From: Candidatus Aminicenantota bacterium
GTDB lineage: Bacteria > Acidobacteriota > Aminicenantia > S016-38
Direction of reading: 5' to 3'
DNA: 40,507 nt
Assembly (NCBI GenBank): GCA_026987025.1
Contig: JALSNJ010000022.1
Coordinates: 1 to 40,507, forward strand
Positions 1 through 8,382 of this stretch are shown here, piece after piece. A program made the translations under genes and the position numbers. Within the stretch, counting starts at the first letter, position 1; each line of letters opens with the position of its first letter. A model generated the notes under the pieces. It saw only the letters and a list, made by a program, of their open reading frames with translations. It did not search any database and was not told the origin of the DNA.

Positions 1-354
1 CGTCTGAGGCATGGGACCATCCGCAGCAGATACCACCAATATCGCACCGTCCATCTGAGCAGCACCCGTTATCATGTTCTTTACATAGTCAGCATGTCCA
101 GGGCAGTCTATGTGGGCATAATGACGACGCTCAGTCTCATACTCCACATGCGCTATCTGTATGGTTATACCACGCTGCTTCTCCTCAGGGGCCTTGTCTA
201 TGTCCCAGAAATCCTTGTACTCTACTTTGTCAGGGAATTTCCTGTTCAATACCTTCGTTATAGCCGCAGTAAGCGTGGTCTTTCCATGGTCAACATGTCC
301 TATGGTCCCCACATTCACATGGGGCTTCGTCCTTTCAAATTTTGGCTTGGCCAT
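1..354 (-). CDS. tuf: Elongation factor Tu, N-terminal part (cut by window edge)
   Basis: This is the GTPase that delivers aminoacyl-tRNA to the ribosomal A site in the cytoplasm. The 118 visible codons start at an ATG at 354-352 and contain the P-loop GHVDHGKT (residues 19-26), the switch I region with RGITI, and DCPGHADY (G3 motif). The remaining two thirds or so of the protein lie to the left of the window. Its ribosome binding site AGGAGG is formed by the last two Arg codons of fusA, and only two bases separate the fusA stop from this ATG, so the two genes are co-transcribed and probably translationally coupled. Codons such as CGT, GGT and GCT are more frequent here than in neighbouring genes, as expected for a very highly expressed gene. 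Confidence 0.97.
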   Translation of the reverse strand, partial: MAKPKFERTKPHVNVGTIGHVDHGKTTLTAAITKVLNRKFPDKVEYKDFWDIDKAPEEKQRGITIQIAHVEYETERRHYAHIDCPGHADYVKNMITGAAQMDGAILVVSAADGPMPQT

Positions 355-356
355 CT

Positions 357-2441
357 CTACCTCCTATATGCGAATCCTGCCAACATTTCCTCCATTACCT
401 CAGGAGGAAGGGGCTCGTATTTATAAAAATGAAGGGAATAGGTAGCCCTTCCCTGCGTAAGGGACCTTAATCTGGTTGCATAACCAAAGGTTTCTGATAA
501 GGGAACAAACCCCTTTATGGCTCTGATGGAGGAGGTTATTTCCTCCACCCCCTCCACCTTCCCCCTTCGGGCGTTCAGGTCAGATATTATATCACCAAGA
601 TAGCTCTCCGGTGAAATTATTTCTATTTTCATTATGGGTTCAAGGAGTATGGGCTTTGCCCTCTGCATGGCCTTCTTGAAGGCCTGGGAAGAAGCTATTT
701 TATAGGCTATGTCCGAGGAATCCACCTCGTGATAGGAGCCATCCACCAGGGTCACCTTAACATCTATAACCGGATATCCCATGAGCACCCCCACATTCAT
801 GGCCTCCCTTACCCCTTCCTCTATGGCCGGGAAGAACTCCTTGGGAATAACCCCTCCCTTTATCTGGGTTTCAAATTCAAATCCCCTGCCCGGGTTGGGT
901 TCCACGACTATTTTCACATGGCCGTACTGGCCCCTTCCACCGGTCTGCTTTATGTATTTGCCCTCGGCCTCGGCCCTATCGGTTACCGTCTCCTTGTAAG
1001 CCACCTGGGGCTTCCCCACATTGGCATGGACCTTGAATTCCCTTCTCAGGCGGTCAACTATTATCTCCAAGTGGAGCTCTCCCATGCCGGATATTATGGT
1101 CTGGCCGGTCTCCTCGCTGACCTTTACCCGGAAGGTGGGGTCCTCCACCGTAAGCTTCCTCAGGGCCTCTGCCAGCTTTTGATGCTCCACCTTGGTCTTG
1201 GGCTCTATGGCCACGGACACCACCGGCTCAGGAAACTCCATGCTTTCAAAGACTATGGGATGCTTCTCGTCGCAGAGGGTATCCCCGGTGGTGGCCTCCT
1301 TGGGCCCCAAGGCTGCCACTATGTCCCCGGCGTTGGCCAATTTTATTTCTTCCCTCTTGTTGGCGTGCATCAAAAGGAGCTTGGAAATTCTCTCCTTCTT
1401 GTTTTTGTTGGAATTGTAAACGCTCTGCCCGGCGGAGACGGTGCCGGAATATATCCTGAAGAAAACCAGCTGCCCCATGTGAGGATCTGACATTATCTTG
1501 AAGACCACCGCGGAAAAAGGCTCCTCGTCCCTGGGATATCTTTTTTCGGCTTTGCCTGTCCTGGGGTTTATCCCCTCCACCGGAGGAAGGTCCGCGGGGG
1601 AGGGAAGGTAGTAAACTATGGCATCCAGCAGGGGCTGAACCCCCTTGTTCTTGAAGGAAGAACCGCAGAGGACCGGGACTATCTCAAAGGAAAGGGTCTT
1701 CCGCCTGAGGGCAGCCCGGATAAAATCAGGGGTTATTTCCTCCCCCTCTGTATAGGCCTCCATAAACTCCTCATCGGTTTCCGCCAGGGTCTCCAGCATG
1801 TACTCCCTCCAGTGCTCCGCCTCTTCCTTAAGTTCCTCCGGCACATCCGTTATCCTGTATTTGGCCCCCAGCAGGTCACTGTCGTATATGTAGGCCTTGC
1901 ATTCAACCAGGTCCACCACGCCTATGAAGCTGTCCTCCACCCCTACGGGTACCTGGATGGGAACCGCCGTGGAGGACAGTCTCTCCTCCATCTCCTCCAC
2001 CACCCGGAAGAAATCGGCCCCCACCCTGTCCATTTTGTTCACATAGGCTATGCGGGGAACCCTGTATTTGTCCGCCTGACGCCAGACCGTCTCCGACTGG
2101 GGCTCCACCCCCTCCACCGCCGAGAAAATGGCCACAGCCCCGTCCAAAACCCTCAGGGACCGCTCCACCTCCACGGTGAAGTCCACATGCCCCGGCGTGT
2201 CTATTATGTTTATCCTGTGCTCCTTCCAGAAGCAGGTGGTGGCTGCGGAGGTTATGGTTATGCCCCTCTCCTGCTCCTGCTCCATAAAGTCCATAACCGC
2301 GGTGCCCTCGTCCACCTCCCCAATTTTGTATGTCTTGCCGGTGTAGTAAAGTATCCTCTCGGTGGTGGTGGTCTTTCCGGCATCAATGTGGGCCATGATG
2401 CCGATGTTTCTCACTCTCTCAATGGGGACACCGCGGGCCAT
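357..2441 (-). CDS. fusA: Elongation factor G
   Basis: This is the translocation GTPase of the ribosome (694 aa, normal length for the family). The N-terminal G domain shows [19 protein letters not shown] (P-loop), DTPGHVDF and NKMDR. The later domains follow with the expected [15 protein letters not shown]-type domain IV segment and a C-terminal domain V. It is the third gene of the str operon. The gap to rpsG is 6 bases and tuf follows immediately. Nothing in the sequence suggests a specialised EF-G paralogue, and its position between rpsG and tuf supports the canonical enzyme. Confidence 0.98.
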   Translation of the reverse strand: MARGVPIERVRNIGIMAHIDAGKTTTTERILYYTGKTYKIGEVDEGTAVMDFMEQEQERGITITSAATTCFWKEHRINIIDTPGHVDFTVEVERSLRVLDGAVAIFSAVEGVEPQSETVWRQADKYRVPRIAYVNKMDRVGADFFRVVEEMEERLSSTAVPIQVPVGVEDSFIGVVDLVECKAYIYDSDLLGAKYRITDVPEELKEEAEHWREYMLETLAETDEEFMEAYTEGEEITPDFIRAALRRKTLSFEIVPVLCGSSFKNKGVQPLLDAIVYYLPSPADLPPVEGINPRTGKAEKRYPRDEEPFSAVVFKIMSDPHMGQLVFFRIYSGTVSAGQSVYNSNKNKKERISKLLLMHANKREEIKLANAGDIVAALGPKEATTGDTLCDEKHPIVFESMEFPEPVVSVAIEPKTKVEHQKLAEALRKLTVEDPTFRVKVSEETGQTIISGMGELHLEIIVDRLRREFKVHANVGKPQVAYKETVTDRAEAEGKYIKQTGGRGQYGHVKIVVEPNPGRGFEFETQIKGGVIPKEFFPAIEEGVREAMNVGVLMGYPVIDVKVTLVDGSYHEVDSSDIAYKIASSQAFKKAMQRAKPILLEPIMKIEIISPESYLGDIISDLNARRGKVEGVEEITSSIRAIKGFVPLSETFGYATRLRSLTQGRATYSLHFYKYEPLPPEVMEEMLAGFAYRR

Positions 2442-2447
2442 AGCACC

Positions 2448-2918
2448 TCACCAGCGAAAATGGGCAAAGGCCCTGTTGGCCTCCGCCATCTTATGGGTAT
2501 CCTCCCTCTTTTTAACGGAAGCTCCCCGGTTGTGATACGCGTCAATGATCTCCGCCGCCAGCTTTTCCTTCATGGACTTTCCGCTGCGCTTTCTGGCGAA
2601 CTCCACTATCCACCGCACCGCCACGGAAATCTGACGATGGGGAAGAACCTCTACCGGAACCTGATAGGTGGCTCCTCCCACCCTGCGGCTCCTGGTCTCA
2701 ATGAGGGGTTTAACATTGTCCACTGCCTTCTGGAGAACCTTAAGGGGATCCTCCTTGGTCCTCTGCTTCACTATTTCCATGGCTCCATAGACGATCTTCT
2801 CCGCCAGGGTCTTTTTACCGTCCCACATCACCTTGTTGATGAACTTGGTAACCAGGGTGGAGTTGTACTTCCAGTCCGGGGGAGTCTCCCTTCTTTTAAC
2901 ATATCCTCTTCTGGGCAT
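2448..2918 (-). CDS. rpsG: 30S ribosomal protein S7
   Basis: This is the head-domain primary 16S rRNA binding protein of the small subunit (156 aa, standard length). It begins [11 protein letters not shown] and carries the typical S7 segments around [23 protein letters not shown] and [13 protein letters not shown]-like (here [13 protein letters not shown]). A good AGGAGG ribosome binding site lies in the 9-base gap after rpsL. It is the second gene of the str operon. Confidence 0.98.
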   Translation of the reverse strand: MPRRGYVKRRETPPDWKYNSTLVTKFINKVMWDGKKTLAEKIVYGAMEIVKQRTKEDPLKVLQKAVDNVKPLIETRSRRVGGATYQVPVEVLPHRQISVAVRWIVEFARKRSGKSMKEKLAAEIIDAYHNRGASVKKREDTHKMAEANRAFAHFRW

Positions 2919-2927
2919 CCTTCCCTC

Positions 2928-3308
2928 CTACTTGGCTTCCTTGGGCCTCTTGGTCCCATACTTGGACCTTGCCTGACGCCTTCCCTCCACCCCTGCGGCA
3001 TCCAGGGCTCCCCTTATTATGTGGTATTTAACGCCCGGAAGGTCTTTGACCCTGCCTCCCCTTACCAGGACATTGGAATATTCCTGCAGGTTGTGGCCGA
3101 TGCCGGGAATGTAGGCGGTAACCTCAATTCCGTTGCTGAGCTTAACCCTGGCCACCTTCCTCAAGGCAGAATTGGGCTTCTTGGGCGTAGTGGTGAAGAC
3201 CTTGGTACAGGTCCCCCTCTTCTGGGGATTGCCCTGAAGCGCAGGGCTCTTGCTCTTCTTCTTTTTGGGCTTTCGCCCAAAGCGTACTAATTGGTTGATG
3301 GTCGGCAA
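2928..3308 (-). CDS. rpsL: 30S ribosomal protein S12 (TTG start)
   Basis: This is the decoding-centre protein of the small subunit. I place the start at a TTG at 3308-3306, giving [12 protein letters not shown] after the initiator and 126 aa in total, close to the usual 124. The frame stays open upstream to an ATG at 3413, but those 35 residues do not belong to S12 and lie across the promoter. The ribosome binding site AGGAGGT sits five bases before the TTG. An ATG inside that spacer is out of frame. Conserved segments include [13 protein letters not shown] and a loop of the form [17 protein letters not shown]. It is the first gene of the str operon. Confidence 0.95.
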   Translation of the reverse strand: MPTINQLVRFGRKPKKKKSKSPALQGNPQKRGTCTKVFTTTPKKPNSALRKVARVKLSNGIEVTAYIPGIGHNLQEYSNVLVRGGRVKDLPGVKYHIIRGALDAAGVEGRRQARSKYGTKRPKEAK

Positions 3309-3342
3309 GACATACCTCCTTCGTTTTTTCAAAAGCCCGAAA

Positions 3343-3371
3343 ATTTTATCAAAACTGCCCGTTGCTGTCAA
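3343..3371 (-). promoter_or_regulatory. sigma-70-type promoter of the str operon
   Basis: Read on the minus strand, TTGACA (3371-3366) and TAAAAT (3348-3343) are separated by exactly 17 bases. The start site would fall near 3336, giving an untranslated leader of about 28 bases before the rpsL TTG. The -35 box overlaps the candidate -35 box of the divergent operon (3362-3367). Confidence 0.88.
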
Positions 3372-3389
3372 TGCTTTTGGTGGTAAAAT
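3362..3389 (+). promoter_or_regulatory. Divergent promoter giving a probable leaderless mRNA
   Basis: On the plus strand, TTGCTG (3362-3367), a 16-base spacer and TAAAAT (3384-3389) precede the ATG at 3396 by only 6 bases. There is no Shine-Dalgarno sequence between them. Transcription would start at or within a base or two of the start codon. The -35 hexamers of this promoter and of the str promoter share bases 3366-3367, so both cannot easily be occupied by polymerase at once. Confidence 0.7.
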
Positions 3390-3395
3390 GGTTTC

Positions 3396-4241
3396 ATGAG
3401 CAAAGAAATTCAAATCGGAGAGCCGGTTTTTCTTTCCAACATGACGGTTTACCCGGTCATAGGGGAGGGAACGGAACTGCAGACCACCACCTTAGAGGGG
3501 GCCTTCTCTTCCCGCAGGCTCAGGGTGCTGGAGACCGGGGATGTAAATTCCTTAGAAGTGGACTACGACGGGAACCTGGACCTGCTCATACTCCAGGGCG
3601 AGGAAATAGTGGGGGCCAGACAGAACAGGATTTTCGCCACTTCCATGGTGCTCGGCCGGGGCAGGGAGAGGGTACCGGTCTACTGTGCAGAACAGGGGAG
3701 ATGGTCCGGCAACGAAGAGCTTCGCCCCAGCGGCTACATGGCCTTCCCCTCGGTAAGGTCCATAATTTCCCAGGGAAAGCCTCAGACCCAGAGCTCTGTC
3801 TGGAAGGAAATATCCCGTAAGCAGACCACCCTGAAGGTTCGCTCCAGGACCAGGGCCATGACCGAAAGCTTCCGCCAGAAGATGGATGAGCTGGAATACT
3901 ACCGGGAATTCCAGCCCCTCCCCCATCAGTTAGGCCTGTTGGTTTTTTCCAATCTGCGCTTTCTGGGATTGGACCTCTTTGCCAACCCCAGGCTCTTCAA
4001 TGCCTTCCTGGGGAAGCTCCTGCTTTCCTACGGTCTGGACGCCTTGGAGGACAGGTTTAACCCCGGCACAGGAAAGCTTCCCTCACCGGGCAAAATCATG
4101 GGGACCCTGAAGGATGCTCCCACCAGGGAAGAGAGGATTCCGGGAAGGGGAAAAATACTCATGGGCATAGGCCGTCTTCTGGTGGTGAGAAAGCTGGTAA
4201 AAGATGGAATTCTTCTCCACGCCTCCGTCTTCCCTAAATGA
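3396..4241 (+). CDS. ARPP-1 (DUF6569) domain protein
   Basis: This is a 281-residue single-domain protein. The segment [17 protein letters not shown] followed by [11 protein letters not shown] (about residues 64-103), then a later Q-x-x-VW stretch and a C-terminal [19 protein letters not shown]...SYGLDAL-type segment, match what I know of the ARPP-1/DUF6569 family. That family was named for its association with ADP-ribosylglycohydrolase and rhodanese-phosphatase genes. Its biochemical activity is not established. No signal peptide or membrane segment is seen, so it is predicted cytoplasmic. It is the first gene of an operon and is probably leaderless. Its stop overlaps the start of the kinase-helicase in an ATGA. 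A role in the same signalling process as the downstream kinase is inferred from the operon only. Confidence 0.8.
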   Translation: MSKEIQIGEPVFLSNMTVYPVIGEGTELQTTTLEGAFSSRRLRVLETGDVNSLEVDYDGNLDLLILQGEEIVGARQNRIFATSMVLGRGRERVPVYCAEQGRWSGNEELRPSGYMAFPSVRSIISQGKPQTQSSVWKEISRKQTTLKVRSRTRAMTESFRQKMDELEYYREFQPLPHQLGLLVFSNLRFLGLDLFANPRLFNAFLGKLLLSYGLDALEDRFNPGTGKLPSPGKIMGTLKDAPTREERIPGRGKILMGIGRLLVVRKLVKDGILLHASVFPK

Positions 4242-6868
4242 TCACAAATAAATTCGGAAGATTCCTCATAAAGAGGTGGCTGGGAGGGGGAAGGTTTGCC
4301 GATGTTTACTTAGTGGAAGACCCTCTGCTGGGCAAAGAATTTGCCCTAAAAATCGCCCGGGGAAAAGGAAAGGAACTTCAGGGCCTTATGGAGGAAGTCA
4401 AGCTCTTAGCGGAGCTCCTTCATCCCAACATAGTAAGGTTTTTCTCGGTGGAAAGGGAAGGGGAGAGGGTGGGGATAGTTCTGGAATACATAGAGGGGAG
4501 GACCCTTAGGGAGGTCATAAAGGAGGAAGCCCCCCTGAGCCTCGGCAGGGTTCTCAGGCTGGTAAAGCAGATGGGGGAGGGGATTGATTACGCCCACGGC
4601 AAGGGAATTCTTCACCGGGATTTAAAGCCTGAGAACATAATCATAGCCGAAGACCGGGTAAAGATAACGGACTTTGGCCTCGCCTTTTTTATGGAGGGGG
4701 ACATGACCCGCTCGGTGGCCGGAACCCCTCCCTACATGGCCCCGGAGGCCTGGAAGGGCAAGTTCTATCCTGAGAGCGACATCTTCTCCTTGGGCGTCAT
4801 AACCTACGAGCTTCTGACCGGAGTCAACCCCTTCTTCTCCGACAACATTGAGGATACAATGAAGAAAATACGCCGGGGTATTCCCCCGGGGGCGGTTCCC
4901 CCCAATCTGGGGGAGAGGGTAAAGGCCGCCCTTCTGAAGGCCACGGCCAGAAAACCCCAGGACAGGTTTCTCTCCGCCGCAGAATTTTTACGGGCGCTGC
5001 TGAAGGATAAAGCCCCGGGGGAAATTATCGTGCTGAAAGGAAAACCTAAGGCTAAGGAAACCCGCCTCTCCAAGGAGCAGGAGGAGGCTTCCCATTCCCC
5101 CTTCCGCTACACCTTAGTGGTGGGGGGACCCGGCACAGGAAAGACTCAGACCCTTATAGAGAGGGTTTCCTTCCTTTTGGGAAAGGGAGTGGCCCCGGAG
5201 GGCATAGTTCTAACCACCTTCACCAACAAGGGAAGGGAGGACCTCCAGGAGAGAATAGCCCGCCACCACAGGGATGTGGTGGATTCCCTCTGGATAGGAA
5301 CCCTCCATCAGATATGCACCAGGATTCTGGAGGCCAACTTAGAGCTTATAAATTATCCCAACGGGTTCACCATAGTCCCTCCCAGGGTGGCGGAGGCAAA
5401 ACTCTCCAGGGTTCTTAAGGAACTTAAGATAAATTACCCCGCTTATCAGATGCAGGCTCTGATATCCAGGGCCATATCCTCCATGATACCCCCTCAGGAA
5501 ATGAACATAGGGGAGGAGAAAAAGAGGGCCCTGAGGGAAGTAATGCAGGCTTACGCTCTGGAAAAGCAAAGGGAAGGCATAATGGACTACGACGATGTGC
5601 TCTTGCTGACCCACAGGCTCCTTAGCGAAAACCCCCTGGTAAGGGAAGATTATCAGGAGTTCATAACGGACATAATCGTGGATGAATTCCAGGACCTGAA
5701 TCCCATCCAGTTTGGCATAATAAAACTTCTCTTAGGAAAAGAGGGACGCCTTTTTGCCACCGGCGACGACGACCAATCCATATACGAATGGAGGGGGGGA
5801 AGGCCTCAGCTCATCAGGGATTTCAAGAAAATTTTCCCAGAAGATTCCAAGATATACACCCTTACCAGAAGCTTCCGCCTTGGGCGGGGGATCCTCACCC
5901 CGGCCATGAACCTGATTTCCAACAACAAAAGGAGGCTTCCCAAGGTGGTCTGGAGCGATAGGGAACACGGAGAGCTGACGGTGGAAAAATTACCGAACCG
6001 AACCAAGGAGGTGGAATTTGTGGCCGATGAAATAATGAAGGAAGCCATGAGGGGAAGGAGTTTCAACGAGTTCGCCATCCTGGCCCGCTACAATTACCTC
6101 CTGCGGGGATATGTCAACCAACTGGCCCATCACGACATACCCTATTCCATAATGTTCGCCAAGAACCTCATAGAGAAAAGGGAGATAACCCTTTTAGTAA
6201 AATTCCTTAAACTTCTTAAAAGGCCCAGCCGCTCTTCCTTCCTCTTCTTCGTAAACCTCAGGGACAGGCTCGTCTCCAAGGAGGATTTGAAGGGCCAGAG
6301 GAATTACATGGACCTTCTCCTTAACCACGAAAACCCGAAGGTCAGGGAAAGGGCAGGTTTTTTAAAATCCCTTATAGAGGAAAGGGAGGGCCTGACCCCT
6401 TCGGCAGCCCTCAGGATCGCGGTGAAATACACCGGGCTTCTGGAAGGGGGAAGCCCGCAGTCAAAATTGATCCGAAGCGAAACCGTAGGGGAATTTCTGG
6501 ACCTGGCCAAGGATTTTGAGGAAAGGAACCCTAAGGCCAGCATAGATACCTTCCTGCAGTACCTTAAAATGTTGGAAGGCCAGGGGATTTTAAAGGCCCA
6601 GGAGGGGGTGAAGGTCCTTTCGGCCCACGCCTCCAAGGGCCTCCAGTTCCCGGTGGTTTTCATTGTGGACGCCTACGAAGGAGCTTTTCCCGCCTTCACA
6701 AGGAATATGAGCCAGGCGAGACTGGAGGAGGAAAGGAGGCTCTTTTATGTGGCCATGACCAGAGCCACGGAAAAACTTTACATTATGTACCCGGAGAAGG
6801 AGGGAAAAACCCAGGTGGAACCCTCCCGCTTCTTGAAGGAGGTCCTCGGTGTGGTCTCGCTTTTTTAA
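4238..6868 (+). CDS. Ser/Thr protein kinase fused to UvrD-like SF1 helicase
   Basis: This 876-residue protein has two complete enzymes in one chain. Residues about 7-257 are a Hanks-type kinase: Gly-rich loop GGGRFADV (16-23), ATP lysine K38, HRDLKPEN (126-133), DFG (145-147) and APE (168-170). After a linker of about 20 residues comes an SF1A helicase: SKEQ Q-motif (278-281), Walker A GGPGTGKT (296-303), TTFTNKGREDLQERI (motif Ia), DEFQD (482-486), GDDDQSIYEWRG (motif III), and C-terminal VLSAHASKGLQFPVV and RRLFYVAMTRATE (motifs V and VI). All catalytic motifs are intact, so both halves are probably active. There is no NERD nuclease domain and no transmembrane segment. The gene overlaps its upstream neighbour by 4 bases and the next gene by 20. 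Kinase control of helicase activity, or helicase sensing of DNA state, is inference. Confidence 0.95.
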   Translation: MITNKFGRFLIKRWLGGGRFADVYLVEDPLLGKEFALKIARGKGKELQGLMEEVKLLAELLHPNIVRFFSVEREGERVGIVLEYIEGRTLREVIKEEAPLSLGRVLRLVKQMGEGIDYAHGKGILHRDLKPENIIIAEDRVKITDFGLAFFMEGDMTRSVAGTPPYMAPEAWKGKFYPESDIFSLGVITYELLTGVNPFFSDNIEDTMKKIRRGIPPGAVPPNLGERVKAALLKATARKPQDRFLSAAEFLRALLKDKAPGEIIVLKGKPKAKETRLSKEQEEASHSPFRYTLVVGGPGTGKTQTLIERVSFLLGKGVAPEGIVLTTFTNKGREDLQERIARHHRDVVDSLWIGTLHQICTRILEANLELINYPNGFTIVPPRVAEAKLSRVLKELKINYPAYQMQALISRAISSMIPPQEMNIGEEKKRALREVMQAYALEKQREGIMDYDDVLLLTHRLLSENPLVREDYQEFITDIIVDEFQDLNPIQFGIIKLLLGKEGRLFATGDDDQSIYEWRGGRPQLIRDFKKIFPEDSKIYTLTRSFRLGRGILTPAMNLISNNKRRLPKVVWSDREHGELTVEKLPNRTKEVEFVADEIMKEAMRGRSFNEFAILARYNYLLRGYVNQLAHHDIPYSIMFAKNLIEKREITLLVKFLKLLKRPSRSSFLFFVNLRDRLVSKEDLKGQRNYMDLLLNHENPKVRERAGFLKSLIEEREGLTPSAALRIAVKYTGLLEGGSPQSKLIRSETVGEFLDLAKDFEERNPKASIDTFLQYLKMLEGQGILKAQEGVKVLSAHASKGLQFPVVFIVDAYEGAFPAFTRNMSQARLEEERRLFYVAMTRATEKLYIMYPEKEGKTQVEPSRFLKEVLGVVSLF

Positions 6869-7841
6869 GGGGCTGGTCCTGCTGGTCTCCCTGAAACTTG
6901 CGGCTCTTTCCCCGCAGAGGATAAGGGAAATAGAGAAAAGGCTGGAGCAAATAGGGGGGCTTAAATTCAGGAATCCACCCGGGGTGGTTTACCTCTCCAG
7001 AGGGGAAATGGAAAAAATGATAAAGGAGGAAATGAAAAGCCGGGAGGCAGGTATTTTTCGGGCACTGGGTATAGTGGGAAAGGACTACGCTGAGGTAAAG
7101 AGGAAGCTTTACATCATGGGGGCCGTGGGTGTATTCTCCCCGGCCCATCCCGGAAAGGTGTTTATCTCCCGGGACTGGGGCGAGTACTTTCAGGAATTCG
7201 CCTTAGTTCACGAGCTCCGCCACTACCTTCAATGGGAGAACTTCCCGGAAACATTCAAAATCCTGGAAAAGGGGTTCCTGGGGGAGGATTCCACCACCGC
7301 AGCCCTGGCCATCTTAGAGGGGGACGCCAACTTCGTGACTCTGAAGTACTTCGGCCAGCGGAGCCTGCCCGCCAATTTCCAGTTCTTAGGACTTCCCCAG
7401 GGGAAAAGCGGTAAATTCCTGGGGGATATCTTCACCTTTGTTTACAGGAAAGGTTATCTTAGGATAAGGGAAGAGTGGGAAAGGGCTGGATGGGCCGGAG
7501 TTTTCCACCTGCTGGGAAGACCCCCTTCCCACACAGCGGCTTTCTTTGGAAAATCCTACAAAAAGCTTTCCTGCCCCTGTACTTTTCCCCTTTCCTTAGG
7601 ATTCGTCACCTACAGGGCCCTTCTCGGTGAGGTGGCCGAATACCTGGAGGGGGATTGTCTATGCCTTCAGGGGAAAAAGCTCTACGCCCAGCTTCTCTTC
7701 TCCTCCCCCCGGGCTGCGGATTTGGCCGCTTCCAAATTTTCTTATAAAATAAAGGTGCAAAAACAGGAGAGAAAATTAATACTTCAAGGGGAGGTTCAGT
7801 ATGATCCCGGTAACCCAGGTAAAGAAGGGAATGACCCTTAA
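6849..7841 (+). CDS. Putative HExxH zinc metallopeptidase, unrecognised family
   Basis: This is a 330-residue protein that starts at GTG with a strong AAGGAGGT site (6836-6843) inside the end of the helicase gene. Residues 121-125 read HELRH, a zincin HExxH motif inside a hydrophobic helix. EGDA (157-160), about 32 residues later, could supply the third zinc ligand (E157) as in gluzincins. The first 20 residues (FFKGLVLLVSLKLAALSP) could be a short membrane anchor or an uncleaved signal, without a clear cleavage site. I do not recognise a named family. Its position between the kinase-helicase and efp, with overlaps of 20 and 41 bases, means it is co-expressed with them. Peptidase activity is inferred from the motif alone. 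Confidence 0.7.
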   Translation: MWSRFFKGLVLLVSLKLAALSPQRIREIEKRLEQIGGLKFRNPPGVVYLSRGEMEKMIKEEMKSREAGIFRALGIVGKDYAEVKRKLYIMGAVGVFSPAHPGKVFISRDWGEYFQEFALVHELRHYLQWENFPETFKILEKGFLGEDSTTAALAILEGDANFVTLKYFGQRSLPANFQFLGLPQGKSGKFLGDIFTFVYRKGYLRIREEWERAGWAGVFHLLGRPPSHTAAFFGKSYKKLSCPCTFPLSLGFVTYRALLGEVAEYLEGDCLCLQGKKLYAQLLFSSPRAADLAASKFSYKIKVQKQERKLILQGEVQYDPGNPGKEGNDP

Positions 7842-8367
7842 AATGGAAGGAGAGCTCTTTAAAGTGGTGGATGTATTCCACCACACCCAGGGAAGGGGAT
7901 ACGCCATAGTTAAACTTAAATTAAAAAGCCTGAAGGACGGAAGGCAAATTGAAAAGAGGCTTCAATCCGGAGAAAAAGTGGAGCAGGCTTATCTTGAGAG
8001 GGTGCCCATGACATACATTTATAACGATGGGGACCTCTACTACTTTATGAACAACGAAACCTACGAGCAGGTCCCCATCCACCGGGAGATGATCGGGGAG
8101 GTCGTTTATTTCCTCAAAGAGGATGTGGTCTTTGAAATTGAAATGCACGATGGAAAACCGGTGGGGGTCATTCCCCCAAAAACCGTAGAGCTGGAGGTGG
8201 TGGAGACCGAGCCATACCTTAAGGGAGCCACCGCCGCCGCCAGCAACAAGCCCGCGGTTTTAGAGACAGGGCTGAAGATTTCCGTGCCCTTCTTCATTGA
8301 GAAAGGGGATGTAATCAAAATTGACACTGAGGAGCTCAAATACATTGAGAGGGTGCGTCAAAAGTGA
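7801..8367 (+). CDS. efp: Elongation factor P
   Basis: This factor relieves ribosome stalling at polyproline by binding between the P and E sites. The protein is 188 aa (normal length) with three beta-barrel domains. The C-terminal segment has the typical GLKISVPFFIEKGDVIKIDTEE pattern. The tip of the domain I loop reads HHTQGRGYA, placing Arg32 where E. coli has modified Lys34. Arg at this site is the rhamnosylated residue in EarP-type bacteria, but it also occurs in EF-Ps not known to be modified, such as that of Thermus. The ATG at 7801 has a GGGGAGG site and lies 41 bases inside the preceding gene. Sharing an operon with a kinase-helicase is unusual. Confidence 0.96.
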   Translation: MIPVTQVKKGMTLKMEGELFKVVDVFHHTQGRGYAIVKLKLKSLKDGRQIEKRLQSGEKVEQAYLERVPMTYIYNDGDLYYFMNNETYEQVPIHREMIGEVVYFLKEDVVFEIEMHDGKPVGVIPPKTVELEVVETEPYLKGATAAASNKPAVLETGLKISVPFFIEKGDVIKIDTEELKYIERVRQK

Positions 8368-8373
8368 TAAATT
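8345..8373 (+). promoter_or_regulatory. Possible internal promoter before the FHA-GGDEF gene
   Basis: TTGAGA (8345-8350) and TAAATT (8368-8373) are spaced by 17 bases at the end of efp. The ATG of the next gene follows 9 bases after the -10 box and has no visible Shine-Dalgarno sequence. This would give a leaderless or nearly leaderless transcript. It is a weak match found by eye. Confidence 0.4.
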
Positions 8374-8382
8374 ATTCTCAGA

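Noticed and set aside
1812-3290. A 492-codon open frame on the plus strand across fusA, rpsG and rpsL
   Set aside because: It is antisense to three unmistakable genes, its product is low-complexity (rich in His, Leu, Gly and Pro), and it results from the codon bias of the opposite strand.
3309-3413. An upstream ATG start for rpsL
   Set aside because: The extra 35 residues do not belong to S12 and cover the promoter. The TTG at 3308 has an excellent ribosome binding site and gives the family length.
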